NCBI RefSeq assembly: GCF_030440535.1
Contig: NZ_CP047117.1
Span: 1,302,001 to 1,366,000 of the forward strand
DNA length: 64,000 nt
Direction of reading: 5' to 3'
Source: Corynebacterium capitovis DSM 44611
Lineage (GTDB): Bacteria > Actinomycetota > Actinomycetes > Mycobacteriales > Mycobacteriaceae
Part shown: positions 1 through 8,465 of the stretch, in pieces
Layout: every line of letters begins with the position of its first letter
Numbering within the stretch: position 1 is the stretch's first letter
Program-made: the position numbers and the translations under genes
Notes under the pieces: model-generated
Told to the model about the DNA's origin: nothing
What the model saw: only the letters and a program-made list of their open reading frames with translations
Databases searched by the model: none

Positions 1-526
1 CGGGCACCGCCGGGATGGTTTCGAAGTCGGTCGACCCGCGCACGGTGCCGGCTATAACGTCGGCGAGGCGTGGCTCGTCGAGCTGGAGGATGCTGCGCGC
101 ACGCAGTCGCTTTTCGACGTCCGTGCGGTGCTCCTCAACCGCACCGAGGAGGGCGTCCACGAGGTCTCGTCGGGCTCCCGCGTCTGTCATCATCCGGTGC
201 CCGTTAGCCATCTCGATCTCCGCGGCCAGAGTCCACGGCCCCACAAGCTGCACTTTGACCTCGCTGAGCCGGCCGGCCCAGAGCTGCTCGAGGACGTCGA
301 GGTCACGGGGCATCTGATCCTTCGCCGCGCGGTGCTGCGTGGCCACCCGCCACCCGCGCGGCCCCCGATCAATCGGGATGTCGAGCAGCGCGGCGGTGCG
401 ACCCACGGCGTCGAGGCCGCGCTGGGGCAACTGGGGCAGGTACGGGAGAGGGCTCTCGCTAAGGACGACATCGGCGGCCTGGGCAAGGTCGCACCCCGGC
501 ATGTCTCCAAGGCCGAACGCGGTCAC
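1..526 (-). CDS. MetE-like (cobalamin-independent methionine synthase C-terminal domain family) protein, 3' end outside window
   Basis: Reading the minus strand from a GTG at 526 gives 175 residues open to the left edge, beginning MTAFGLGDMPG. The pattern, with a short N-terminal glycine segment, a central VQLVGPWTLA segment and a LQLDEP motif near residue 150, resembles the C-terminal catalytic domain of vitamin-B12-independent methionine synthase. In that family such stand-alone paralogues are common in actinobacteria, and their substrate is usually unproven. The gene starts 10 bases after the mnmA stop, so the two probably share a transcript. The zinc-ligand region lies beyond the window edge, so methionine synthase activity cannot be judged here. 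The alternative GTG at 540 meets a stop after five codons and is excluded. Confidence 0.75.
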   Translation of the reverse strand, partial: MTAFGLGDMPGCDLAQAADVVLSESPLPYLPQLPQRGLDAVGRTAALLDIPIDRGPRGWRVATQHRAAKDQMPRDLDVLEQLWAGRLSEVKVQLVGPWTLAAEIEMANGHRMMTDAGARRDLVDALLGAVEEHRTDVEKRLRARSILQLDEPRLADVIAGTVRGSTDFETIPAVP

Positions 527-536
527 GGCTCGTTCC

Positions 537-1616
537 TCACGCTGTCGCGTTGATCGTGCCCGACCCGATGACGATGTCTCCAAGACCATCCGGGTCCGGG
601 AGGTAGAGCACGGCCGCCTGGCCCGTCGCGACACCCTCGAGGGGGCGGCCCAGCTCCAGTGTCATCTCATCCCCGGCAATGTCTACGAGGCAGGGGACGA
701 CGCCACCGTGGGCGCGGACCTGAACGAGCGCCCGAAACGCCCCAGTCATCTCGGGGTGGAGGACCTTCAACCTGTCCGCACGTATCACGCTCACCTGCAA
801 CGCCTCGCGGGGGCCGACCGTGACAACTCCCGTTGCCGCGTCGATGCCAGTGACGTAACGCGGCTTTCCGTCAGCAGCCGGTACACGCAGGTCGAGGCCG
901 CGCCGCTGCCCAATGGTGTACTGGAACGCCCCGTCGTGCACCTTAAGCTCCGTGCCGTCCTGGTCTCTGATTATGCCGGGGCGCATGCCGATGCTGGACC
1001 CCAGGAACGCCTGGGTGTTGCCGTCGGGAATAAAGCAAATGTCGTAGGAATCGGGCTTGGTCGCCGTGGCGAAACCGTGGCGAGCCGCTTCCTCGCGAAT
1101 CTGGGGCTTTTCCGTGTCCCCCACGGGGAAGATGCAGTGGTCGAGCTCGCTACGGGTGAGCACACCCAGCACGTAGGACTGGTCCTTAAGCGGGTCGGCG
1201 GAACGGCGCAGGTTCCCGTCGGAATCTACAACGGCATAGTGGCCGGTGGCGACGGCGTCGAAGCCCAGAGCAAGCGCCCTGTCCAGCAGCGCCGCGAACT
1301 TGATCTTCTCGTTGCAGCGCAGGCACGGGTTCGGTGTCTCTCCGTGCTCGTAGGACCAGACGAAGTTGTCGATGACCTCTTCTTTGAACCGGTCGGAGAA
1401 GTCCCACACGTAAAAGGGGATGCCGAGCTTGTCGCAAACGCGACGAGCGTCCGCAGAGTCTTCGAGCGAGCAGCAACCCCGGGCAGATTCGCGCGTTGCC
1501 TGGGGATCACGCGACAGCGCCAGGTGCACCCCCACGACGTCGTGGCCCGCCTCGACCAAACGGGCCGCCGCGACCGAGCTGTCCACTCCTCCGCTCATTG
1601 CCACCAGTACCCGCAT
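537..1616 (-). CDS. mnmA: tRNA-specific 2-thiouridylase MnmA
   Basis: This 359-residue protein thiolates U34 of tRNA-Lys, tRNA-Glu and tRNA-Gln using ATP and a persulfide relayed from a cysteine desulfurase. The N-terminal PP-loop SGGVDSS lies at residues 8-14. The two conserved cysteines are visible: Cys101 in NPCLRCN and Cys194 in [10 protein letters not shown]. Length matches the family. The open frame extends 12 codons upstream, but the ATG at 1616 gives the family-typical [10 protein letters not shown] start. A divergent gene starts only 26 bases away, so the promoters must overlap. A cysteine desulfurase gene lies about 6 kb to the right and could supply sulfur. Confidence 0.96.
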   Translation of the reverse strand: MRVLVAMSGGVDSSVAAARLVEAGHDVVGVHLALSRDPQATRESARGCCSLEDSADARRVCDKLGIPFYVWDFSDRFKEEVIDNFVWSYEHGETPNPCLRCNEKIKFAALLDRALALGFDAVATGHYAVVDSDGNLRRSADPLKDQSYVLGVLTRSELDHCIFPVGDTEKPQIREEAARHGFATATKPDSYDICFIPDGNTQAFLGSSIGMRPGIIRDQDGTELKVHDGAFQYTIGQRRGLDLRVPAADGKPRYVTGIDAATGVVTVGPREALQVSVIRADRLKVLHPEMTGAFRALVQVRAHGGVVPCLVDIAGDEMTLELGRPLEGVATGQAAVLYLPDPDGLGDIVIGSGTINATA

Positions 1617-1642
1617 GGGGCAGGAGTGTACTCTCGCAGCCC

Positions 1643-2461
1643 GTGGCCTCACAAAGCGAGAGTTTCGAGATTGAGACGGGCACCGCCGAGCTTGTCGACG
1701 AGCCGGACGGGTCGCAACTGCTGCTCGTCAACGGGGTGCCCAGTTCCCACGTCACCCCCGGGGACCCGCTGCGGCTTGAGTTTCCCTACATGCGGTGGAT
1801 CGCGCACTACCTAGACCACTACGTCAACCACTACCCTGGGTGGGACCGGCCCCGCCTGACCCACCTCGGCGGTGGCGCCTGCAGCTTGCCGCGCTACTTC
1901 GCCCGCGCGTGGCCGAGCTCGCGTAACACCGTCGTGGAGATCGATGCGCAGCTCGCCCGGCTCGCCCGGGAGCTGTTCGACGTACCCCGCGCGCCCGCGG
2001 TCAAGATCCGCGTCGGCGACGCGCGCCAAGAAACTGAACGCTTCAAGCCAGCGACGCGGGACGTGATCATCCGGGACGTCTTTTCTGCGGCCGCAACCCC
2101 GCAGGAGTTGACCACCGTCGAGTTTTACCGGGCGGCGCAAGCGTCGCTCGGCGCGCGAGGCGTCTACCTTGCGAATTGCGGGACGCTGGCCGGACCGGCG
2201 GAGATGAGGGAGGAACTGGCGGGTATGTGGGAAGTCTGGCCGCACGTCGGCGCGATTGGCGACGCCGCAACGCTTCGGGGCCGCACGCCGGGTAACGTAG
2301 TACTTATCGGCGCGCCCTTCCCCGTGGAGGAAGACCCACAGCTGAGTCGCGCGCTTCTGGCCGGGGCCGCGCCGGCGCAACTCATGGGCGAGCGGTGGAC
2401 TCGGCAGCAGGCCTCTGTTCCGCGGCGCGATCCTGCGCCCGGCGCGCCAGGTACTCCCTGA
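1643..2461 (+). CDS. Spermidine synthase-like SAM-fold protein
   Basis: The 272-residue product carries a class I SAM-binding signature: [14 protein letters not shown], an acidic loop [13 protein letters not shown], and a third acidic segment near IRVGDARQ. This layout matches polyamine (spermidine) synthase-like proteins that are widespread in actinobacteria, although real polyamine synthesis is not established for this branch. The GTG at 1643 is the most plausible start; the frame is open further upstream but overlaps divergent mnmA. The 3' end overlaps the convergent aminoacyl-lipid synthase gene by 80 bases, an unusually long tail-to-tail overlap. Substrate is unknown. Confidence 0.75.
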   Translation: MASQSESFEIETGTAELVDEPDGSQLLLVNGVPSSHVTPGDPLRLEFPYMRWIAHYLDHYVNHYPGWDRPRLTHLGGGACSLPRYFARAWPSSRNTVVEIDAQLARLARELFDVPRAPAVKIRVGDARQETERFKPATRDVIIRDVFSAAATPQELTTVEFYRAAQASLGARGVYLANCGTLAGPAEMREELAGMWEVWPHVGAIGDAATLRGRTPGNVVLIGAPFPVEEDPQLSRALLAGAAPAQLMGERWTRQQASVPRRDPAPGAPGTP

Positions 2462-4811
2462 CGACGCCTACGTAATCGCCCGCGCGCATCGTGGGAAGGT
2501 AGCAGCTGACCACGCCAAGAGCGATCGAACCCAGGTTCATCTCGTCCTCGTACGCCAGGTACCACCCCTGGTGGGTTGGGTGGAACTTGTACTTCGAGGC
2601 GGCGAGGGAACGGAAACCGTAGAGCGGTTCGATGGTGCCCCCCGCTTTGTCGAGGAGCACCTCAAGCAAGGACGTCGGTTCGTCCGAGCGCGACAATGGG
2701 GCGCCGGAGAGCGATACCCACCCCAGGCCCTCCCCCGCTGCGATGACAGCGGCCTCGGCCAACAGAAACTCGATCGCGGGGCGGAACCCATGCGAATCGC
2801 GGCGCATGAAATCGAGCGTGTATCCAGCCAGGGATCCGTTTTCGTACACGGGGAGCCAGCTCGTCACGCCGTGGAGGTGGCCGTCGTCGCCCACGGCGAG
2901 GAGCAGCCTCGTATCCGCATCGCGCAGCTCATCAAGCCCTCCCAGGGTGAAGCCCATCTCCGGAAGACCTTTGTCCGCAACCCACTGCTCGCTTAGGGCG
3001 GAGATTTTGTCGTGCATCTCGACATCGCACTCCGCCCAGCTGGTCCACACCGCAGACACACCTTCTTTAACGGCTCGGTTTCGGGCGGTGCGAATGTTCT
3101 GGTACTTCTTGCCCTTGAATTCCAGGTTGTCCGTGTAGAGCAACGACTCTTCCGCCACGTGGATCGTGTGGAAGCCGGGACGCGTGAAACCCTCGGTCAC
3201 GGAGTACCACGCGACTCTCCACCCCTGCTCGGCGGCGAAAGCCTGGAAAGCGTCCGCCACCTCGCCGCGCGTGGCGGGGGCGAGGAAGACCGGCTCCCCG
3301 AGGGTGACCGCCACGTTGTGGGAGACGCGGTAAGCGACGTACCCGTGATCTCCGTGGAAGAAGTATCTGTTTCCCTCCCACAGCCCCTGCCAGGCGAGGT
3401 GGTCACCCGTCCCCGACATCAACATCAATCGCGCCCGGTGCCTGTCCAGCGCTCCGGCCGGGGACGGTGGCGACGACAACACGCGCTGAAGGAGGACTAG
3501 AGCCACGGCCCAAAAGGCGATGCCGACCCACTCGTAGAGGAACCACGCGGCAGAGGACTGGGGAATGACGTATTGGGGCGTGAACAAGGCCAGGATGGGG
3601 GGAAGGAACCGACTGGGAAGTTCCGCAAGCGCCTCAGCGAGGGTGGGGGTGCCGACGAATCCCCGGACACGCACCGCCCCCGCAACCCACACGCCGGAAC
3701 AGAGCACGAGGACCGCGCCGATGCCCATGAGGCCGCGGTACCAGTCCGAGGCGACGGTGAATCGTCGATAAGAAGCGAGCAGCACGACGAGGACAGCGAC
3801 CCACGGCGCCACCACGAGAGCGAGGTTGATCGCCATGTACGCGTCGCCGAAAGGACCATCGACCTGGACGATGATGAGGAAGATCGAGCAGATTGTAATG
3901 AGGATGCCGAGGCCCCAGGCGAGCCTGCGTCCATGGACCAGCCCCAGCGCCACGACGAGAGACGCCACGAGCGGGACGAGGTTGAACACCAGTGGCCCTA
4001 TGCCACTCTGGCGGTTGATGGCCATCGCATCGACGCACTCCGGGGATGAGGGAGAAAGGCACAGCTCGGCGAGCTCGTGTGGGGACACGGCGGGCTCCCA
4101 CATGAGCTGGCTGACTTCCGCGAACGGGCCCTGTGACGTGGGGGTGAGCGCAGCCAGCGCGGGACCTGCAGTGACGGCGAGAAGGAGGGCGGCGACGAGA
4201 ACGCGCGACTCCCGCAGGGAGACGCGCCACGCCGACCCTGAGCGGCCGTAGACGAGGGCGCCCGCGGCCCAGCCAAGGAGGACAGCGAGGGAGGCGACGA
4301 CCTCGGACAGGGAGCCGTCGTAAAGAACGAGCGTCCCAGTTAGCGCCACCATGACCAGCCGCAACCGCCGCCGCCACAGAATACCCATGGTGGAGGTAGC
4401 GAACGCGAGCGAACCAAAGGCCCACGCCACCGGCGATAAAAAGGTCTGGCTCGTCAGATCCGCTCCCCACCGGTTGAACCCGGCATGCTCTACAACGACA
4501 GCTAGTGTGATCCCCACGGGCACCGCGACCGCCTGGGTGGCCACAGCTACTACCGCAAATCGCCCCGATCCCAGCGTCACCTCAGCGGGTGCGGCGAAGA
4601 GAACGAGGATGCACGTGGCAAAGACCATGCCTTGGATGTGCCCGCCCGTGAAGCCGGACGTGATGACGCGCCAAAGCTCGCTCTCACCCCCGGCGTTGAA
4701 CCCCAACGCGGACGGGCCGGACGTGCCCAAGAAAGCAAAAAGCACCCACATGAGAACCAGCATCGCGGTGCAGATGGGCACCTTGCGTGCCAAAGTCATT
4801 AGCGTCTTCAC
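2382..4811 (-). CDS. Membrane aminoacyl-lipid (MprF-like, DUF2156) synthase with rhomboid-like N-terminus
   Basis: This 809-residue protein has a multi-pass N-terminal half (to about residue 460) and a soluble C-terminal half with the DUF2156/MprF GNAT-like fold. Visible landmarks in the latter are FFHGDHGYVAYR, GEPVFLAP, KGKKYQNIRTARNRA, ESLLYTDNLEF and a terminal LYGFRSLAASKYKF. Such enzymes transfer amino acids from tRNA to membrane lipids. In C. glutamicum a related protein makes alanylated phosphatidylglycerol and diacylglycerol; that is family knowledge, and the amino acid here is inferred. The first about 190 residues contain WRVITSGF followed by a His and several helices, resembling a rhomboid fold without a recognisable catalytic GxSx motif. 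The GTG start overlaps the upstream esterase stop by four bases (GTGA), implying translational coupling. Confidence 0.85.
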   Translation of the reverse strand: MKTLMTLARKVPICTAMLVLMWVLFAFLGTSGPSALGFNAGGESELWRVITSGFTGGHIQGMVFATCILVLFAAPAEVTLGSGRFAVVAVATQAVAVPVGITLAVVVEHAGFNRWGADLTSQTFLSPVAWAFGSLAFATSTMGILWRRRLRLVMVALTGTLVLYDGSLSEVVASLAVLLGWAAGALVYGRSGSAWRVSLRESRVLVAALLLAVTAGPALAALTPTSQGPFAEVSQLMWEPAVSPHELAELCLSPSSPECVDAMAINRQSGIGPLVFNLVPLVASLVVALGLVHGRRLAWGLGILITICSIFLIIVQVDGPFGDAYMAINLALVVAPWVAVLVVLLASYRRFTVASDWYRGLMGIGAVLVLCSGVWVAGAVRVRGFVGTPTLAEALAELPSRFLPPILALFTPQYVIPQSSAAWFLYEWVGIAFWAVALVLLQRVLSSPPSPAGALDRHRARLMLMSGTGDHLAWQGLWEGNRYFFHGDHGYVAYRVSHNVAVTLGEPVFLAPATRGEVADAFQAFAAEQGWRVAWYSVTEGFTRPGFHTIHVAEESLLYTDNLEFKGKKYQNIRTARNRAVKEGVSAVWTSWAECDVEMHDKISALSEQWVADKGLPEMGFTLGGLDELRDADTRLLLAVGDDGHLHGVTSWLPVYENGSLAGYTLDFMRRDSHGFRPAIEFLLAEAAVIAAGEGLGWVSLSGAPLSRSDEPTSLLEVLLDKAGGTIEPLYGFRSLAASKYKFHPTHQGWYLAYEDEMNLGSIALGVVSCYLPTMRAGDYVGVVREYLARRAQDRAAEQRPAAESTARP

Positions 4812-6025
4812 GAAAGACCCCCCCTCTGGCCGGCGAAATCGAAGGTATTACGCAGGGCGATGCGCCACACACCGTAACTGTGGGCGCCGGGCAACGTGGA
4901 ATAGCTCGTGTCCATCCCGGCGGCGCGCGCGAGCTCGTCGAGGTGAGGAAGCGCGGCGGTGCTCATCTCGTCCCTCTCACCTGCGATGAAACGCCCCGCC
5001 ACGCCACTGTACTTTCCGGTGCCCGCCGCTTGTGCGAGCAACGTGGCGGGGTTGTGGGCCTGGAACGCGGCTTCATCTCCGCCGAAGAGCTTGTCCACCG
5101 TCTCTTGGTGGTCTCCTAGCGTCGGCTCGGGCTCCCCGGAGAAATCGAGGAACGACCCGTAGGAACCGGGGTGGTTTGTCATCACCTGTAGCGCGCACGT
5201 CCCTCCGTAACTGAGCCCCCCCACCGTCCACGTTGATTGGTCGGTGTTGACCGTGAACGTGCGCGTGATAAGGGAAGGGATCGTCTGAGTGAGGTAGGTC
5301 TGCACGGCGAGTTCGGGGCCGTCGACGCAGGCGGGGTTCCCCGTCTCGCTGCCCGTGGCGTCTACGCTGATCACGATCGGGGCCGCCCCGTTGTGGCGGC
5401 GCTGGTAGGAGTCGGCGGTTTCCGCGGCCGCGCCGTTGGTGAACCAGTCCTCGGGGGCGCCAGGGTCGCCGGGCAGGAGGAGGAGGACGGGCAGGTCATC
5501 GCGTTGCCAGTAGGCCGGTGGCACGTACGCCACCGCGTCGCGCATCGGGTCAGCCGGAAGGGTAACAAGCGCTCCCACCGTGCGCCCGTTGAGGATGGGA
5601 GCTTGCTTCGCAGCCTGGAACTCCTCAAGTGTCATGTTCACCGTGACGGGAGCGGGGCGGAATGAACCGATGGTGGGGTACTGCTGGTAGGTCAGATTTG
5701 TGATGAGATAGGTGTTCCCAAGCGCAACGATAGCGAGCACCGCGAGCAACAACCGCCGACCCTTCTGCAACACCGCCGAGAGGGTGACAAAAACCGCCCC
5801 TGCCCCCCCAGCGTAGATCGTCCACGGGATGGAATCCGGAAAGGGCTTCGGCCACACGCATAGCGCAAAGACGGCGGCTGCAAGCACCAGCAAGGTCCCG
5901 ACGAGTGCTAAAAATGTGCGACGGTTCGGGCGAAGAAGTGCGATAAGGGTCGTGATCACAGCCACGCCGGCGACGGCGACTGCGGCTGTAGGCGACAGTA
6001 AGGAGATCGAACGCACATATTCCAC
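4808..6025 (-). CDS. Membrane-anchored alpha/beta-hydrolase (esterase family)
   Basis: This 405-residue protein has four predicted N-terminal membrane helices (about residues 10-115) followed by an extracytoplasmic-type alpha/beta hydrolase domain of the esterase D/antigen 85-like superfamily. The nucleophile is probably Ser272 in GGLSYGGTC, with a late acid in GERDEM and a late His in PGAHSYGVW. The gene is first in a two-gene operon; its TGA overlaps the GTG of the aminoacyl-lipid synthase. Family precedent in corynebacteria and enterococci pairs such hydrolases with lipid aminoacylation, so it may trim or control aminoacylated lipids. The start is GTG at 6025. Mycolyl transfer is a less likely alternative because of the membrane domain. 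Confidence 0.8.
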   Translation of the reverse strand: MEYVRSISLLSPTAAVAVAGVAVITTLIALLRPNRRTFLALVGTLLVLAAAVFALCVWPKPFPDSIPWTIYAGGAGAVFVTLSAVLQKGRRLLLAVLAIVALGNTYLITNLTYQQYPTIGSFRPAPVTVNMTLEEFQAAKQAPILNGRTVGALVTLPADPMRDAVAYVPPAYWQRDDLPVLLLLPGDPGAPEDWFTNGAAAETADSYQRRHNGAAPIVISVDATGSETGNPACVDGPELAVQTYLTQTIPSLITRTFTVNTDQSTWTVGGLSYGGTCALQVMTNHPGSYGSFLDFSGEPEPTLGDHQETVDKLFGGDEAAFQAHNPATLLAQAAGTGKYSGVAGRFIAGERDEMSTAALPHLDELARAAGMDTSYSTLPGAHSYGVWRIALRNTFDFAGQRGGLS

Positions 6026-6157
6026 CCCAGTAACCTACGACCGGATGCCCCCTTTGTCCCCCTTCCCCTCGCCACTTCCCGACCTATCCACAGCACATTC
6101 CCAGGCCTTGTCGCTCATCGACGCCACCGATCCGCTAGCCGGGCCTTCCTTGCCGGG

Positions 6158-7261
6158 TTAGGCGGCAGTTCTGATGTTATTAAGCAAGATAAGCAGATCT
6201 CCTACCGAGTAGTCGCCGAGCATCATGGTGCGGAGGTCGTCGACAGGCAGGCGGCCCGAGTCCGCCAGCTCCCGCACCTCGTCGGCGATCGCGGCGGAAT
6301 CGGGTTCCGCGAAGCCCAGCTGCTGCGCCGCCTGGCTAATCTGCGGTGAATTTAAGATGCCGGTGGCCAGCCCGAGGATGGCAACGACCAGCGCCGTGCT
6401 GTTCTGCTCGAGGACGTCCAGCCCCGGCGCGACGCCGTCGTCGGTAGCTTGGAACGACTCCAGTACACCGCCCCCGGCGGTGAGGTTGCCCCCGACGAAC
6501 TGGGTGAAAGCGGTGCCGTCCCCATTGAAGATGTTGAGGTCCACGGGGGCCGAGACGCCCGGCACGCTGCCGTCGCTGGAGCGCTGCCAGATGGATACCT
6601 TGTCCCACCCGCCGACGGGGCGGGGCGCGACGTTCTGGAACGCCGCCAGCCACAGCGGGTACTCGCTGAAGGCCGTGGTGTTACCCATCCGCTCGTACCA
6701 GAAGTAGCGGTAGGTGTAGAGCATGGGTTTTTCACCGGTGAGGCGCTCGACCTCGGTGAGGAAGGACGCCGTCCACGTCGATAGAGCCGCGGGGCTTAGA
6801 CCTTCGTCCACCTCGAGGTCCAATACGGGCGGCAGCGACAGCGCGGGACCAGAGTTGATAACGGAAGCGAAATGCTGCGCCTGGACAACGGGGTCATGAG
6901 CGGGGCGGGCGTAGTGGTACGCACCGACGGCTAGGCCCGCAGTTCCTGCCTGCTGCGCGTCCTCCTCGTAAAACTCGTTCGTCCAGCCCTCCCCTTCGGT
7001 GGCCTTGACGAAGGCGAAGTCCTGGCTTCCCGCACCCGCTACCTGGGCCCAGTTGATCTGCTGGCCACCCGGTCGCTGATACCCGGCGACGTCGACGCCC
7101 TGGACCATCCCCGGGATGAGGTCGGTGATGCTTTGGGCGTCGGCGGACGTGCGGTGGGCCGGGCTGAATGGCACGACGGCCGCCAGGCCGAAGGTCATGA
7201 CTGCTGCAGAAAGCGATGCGACGGCTGCCGTGATGGTCTGTCTCCTGCGGGTGGTGTGCAT
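6158..7261 (-). CDS. Secreted glycoside hydrolase family 25 lysozyme
   Basis: This 367-residue product begins with a Sec-type signal (RRR, then a hydrophobic stretch, residues 5-40). The GH25 domain follows from about residue 50. It has GVDVAGYQ with Asp57, a beta-strand FAFVKATEG, AYHYARP, and PPVLDLEVDEG, whose Asp148 and Glu150 are the expected catalytic acids. The domain would cleave the MurNAc-GlcNAc bond of peptidoglycan outside the membrane. About 110 C-terminal residues after the GH25 fold match nothing I recognise. The ATG at 7261 was chosen because it opens the signal peptide; the frame is open for 43 codons further upstream without signal character. Confidence 0.9.
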   Translation of the reverse strand: MHTTRRRQTITAAVASLSAAVMTFGLAAVVPFSPAHRTSADAQSITDLIPGMVQGVDVAGYQRPGGQQINWAQVAGAGSQDFAFVKATEGEGWTNEFYEEDAQQAGTAGLAVGAYHYARPAHDPVVQAQHFASVINSGPALSLPPVLDLEVDEGLSPAALSTWTASFLTEVERLTGEKPMLYTYRYFWYERMGNTTAFSEYPLWLAAFQNVAPRPVGGWDKVSIWQRSSDGSVPGVSAPVDLNIFNGDGTAFTQFVGGNLTAGGGVLESFQATDDGVAPGLDVLEQNSTALVVAILGLATGILNSPQISQAAQQLGFAEPDSAAIADEVRELADSGRLPVDDLRTMMLGDYSVGDLLILLNNIRTAA

Positions 7262-7322
7262 GTCCCGCAGAGTACAAGAATTCACACGAGAAACACGGGC
7301 AACACGCGCAACACGCACATCC

Positions 7323-8456
7323 CTAAAGCGCTCCCGCCACCGTCGCTTTCTCGACGACCCCCTCAATCTGATGCACCACCGCGTCCACATCTTCTTCGGT
7401 GGTTGTTCTCCCGAGAGTCAGGCGCAGCGCACCCATCCCCTCCCTGCGGCTAATCCCCATTGCCTCTAGCACGTGGCTCATCCGGTGCACCCCGCTCGCG
7501 CACGCCGAACCGGTGGACGCCGCGATACCCACTGAATCGAGCAGCATGATCATCAGCGCGCCGTCCGCCCCGGGGAAAAGAAAATGGGCGTGCCCGGGCA
7601 GGACAGGCCCGCTCACCGTAAGACGCGCACCGGGCACCCGCTCCAGCACCCCAGTTACAAGCCGGGCAGTCAGCTTATCGACGCGCTCCCGCTCCCGGTC
7701 CATCTCTGCCACCGCCTCCGTTAGCGCCGCGGCCGTGGCCGCCGCGGACGCCACGTCGACCGTGCCCGAGCGCAATCCCCGTTCTTGGCCGCCCCCCTGG
7801 ACAGTTGGCTGGGGCACCGGGGAGCGGCGCGCCAGCAGAATCCCGGTCCCCCTCGGACCCCCGAATTTGTGGGCTGATGCCGCCAGGGTCGTAGCGTCCA
7901 GCTTGTGGAAGTCGACGGGAATCTTGCCCACCGCCTGGACCGCGTCGATATGAAACGGGGTGCCCGCCTCACGTGCCAGTGTGGCGGCCTGCTCGAAGGG
8001 CTGTACGGCACCCGTTTCGTTGTTCGCCATCATGCAGGTCGCTACGGCCGCGGGTTCGCGGAGGGCCTCCAAACCGGCGGCGACCCCATCCTCTGTAACG
8101 GGCAGCCAGCTCACCTCCGCCCCTGCCGTGGCGGCTAGGTTCTTGACGGTCTCGACGACGGCGGAGTGTTCCGCCGGCGAAGCCACAACCCGCCGCTTCC
8201 CTAATGCCAGCGACGTCCGGTACAGTCCACGCAGGGCGATGTTGTCCGATTCCGTCCCCGACCCCGTAAAGACGACTTCGACGGGATCGGCACCGAGCAG
8301 CTCACCGATGATCTCCCGCGACTCTGCAAGCACCGCGTGTGCACGACGCCCCGCGGCGTATTGACCGGCGGGGTTCAACTCGCCCGCGTAGCGGACCCAT
8401 GCGTCGATAGCGCTCTGCCTCATGGGCGTCGTTGCGGCGTGATCAAAGTAGGCCAT
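7323..8456 (-). CDS. Cysteine desulfurase (NifS/IscS family)
   Basis: This 377-residue PLP enzyme removes sulfur from cysteine for tRNA thiolation and Fe-S assembly. It starts with the family hallmark MAYFDHAATTPM. The PLP lysine lies in SAHKFGGPRGTG and the active-site loop cysteine in STGSACASG. It is separated by only 9 bases from the upstream THUMP-like gene, so it is probably co-transcribed with it. MnmA, a likely acceptor, lies a few kb downstream on the same strand with other genes in between. The symbol is left blank because corynebacteria also carry a SUF-type desulfurase. Confidence 0.93.
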   Translation of the reverse strand: MAYFDHAATTPMRQSAIDAWVRYAGELNPAGQYAAGRRAHAVLAESREIIGELLGADPVEVVFTGSGTESDNIALRGLYRTSLALGKRRVVASPAEHSAVVETVKNLAATAGAEVSWLPVTEDGVAAGLEALREPAAVATCMMANNETGAVQPFEQAATLAREAGTPFHIDAVQAVGKIPVDFHKLDATTLAASAHKFGGPRGTGILLARRSPVPQPTVQGGGQERGLRSGTVDVASAAATAAALTEAVAEMDRERERVDKLTARLVTGVLERVPGARLTVSGPVLPGHAHFLFPGADGALMIMLLDSVGIAASTGSACASGVHRMSHVLEAMGISRREGMGALRLTLGRTTTEEDVDAVVHQIEGVVEKATVAGAL

Positions 8457-8465
8457 GGCGACACC

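Noticed and set aside
339..1814. 491-codon plus-strand frame across mnmA
   Set aside because: Antisense to mnmA, whose PP-loop and cysteines are clear.
7270..7320. ACACG-type repeats as a CRISPR-like array
   Set aside because: Only a few irregular 9-10 base units, no spacers and no cas genes.
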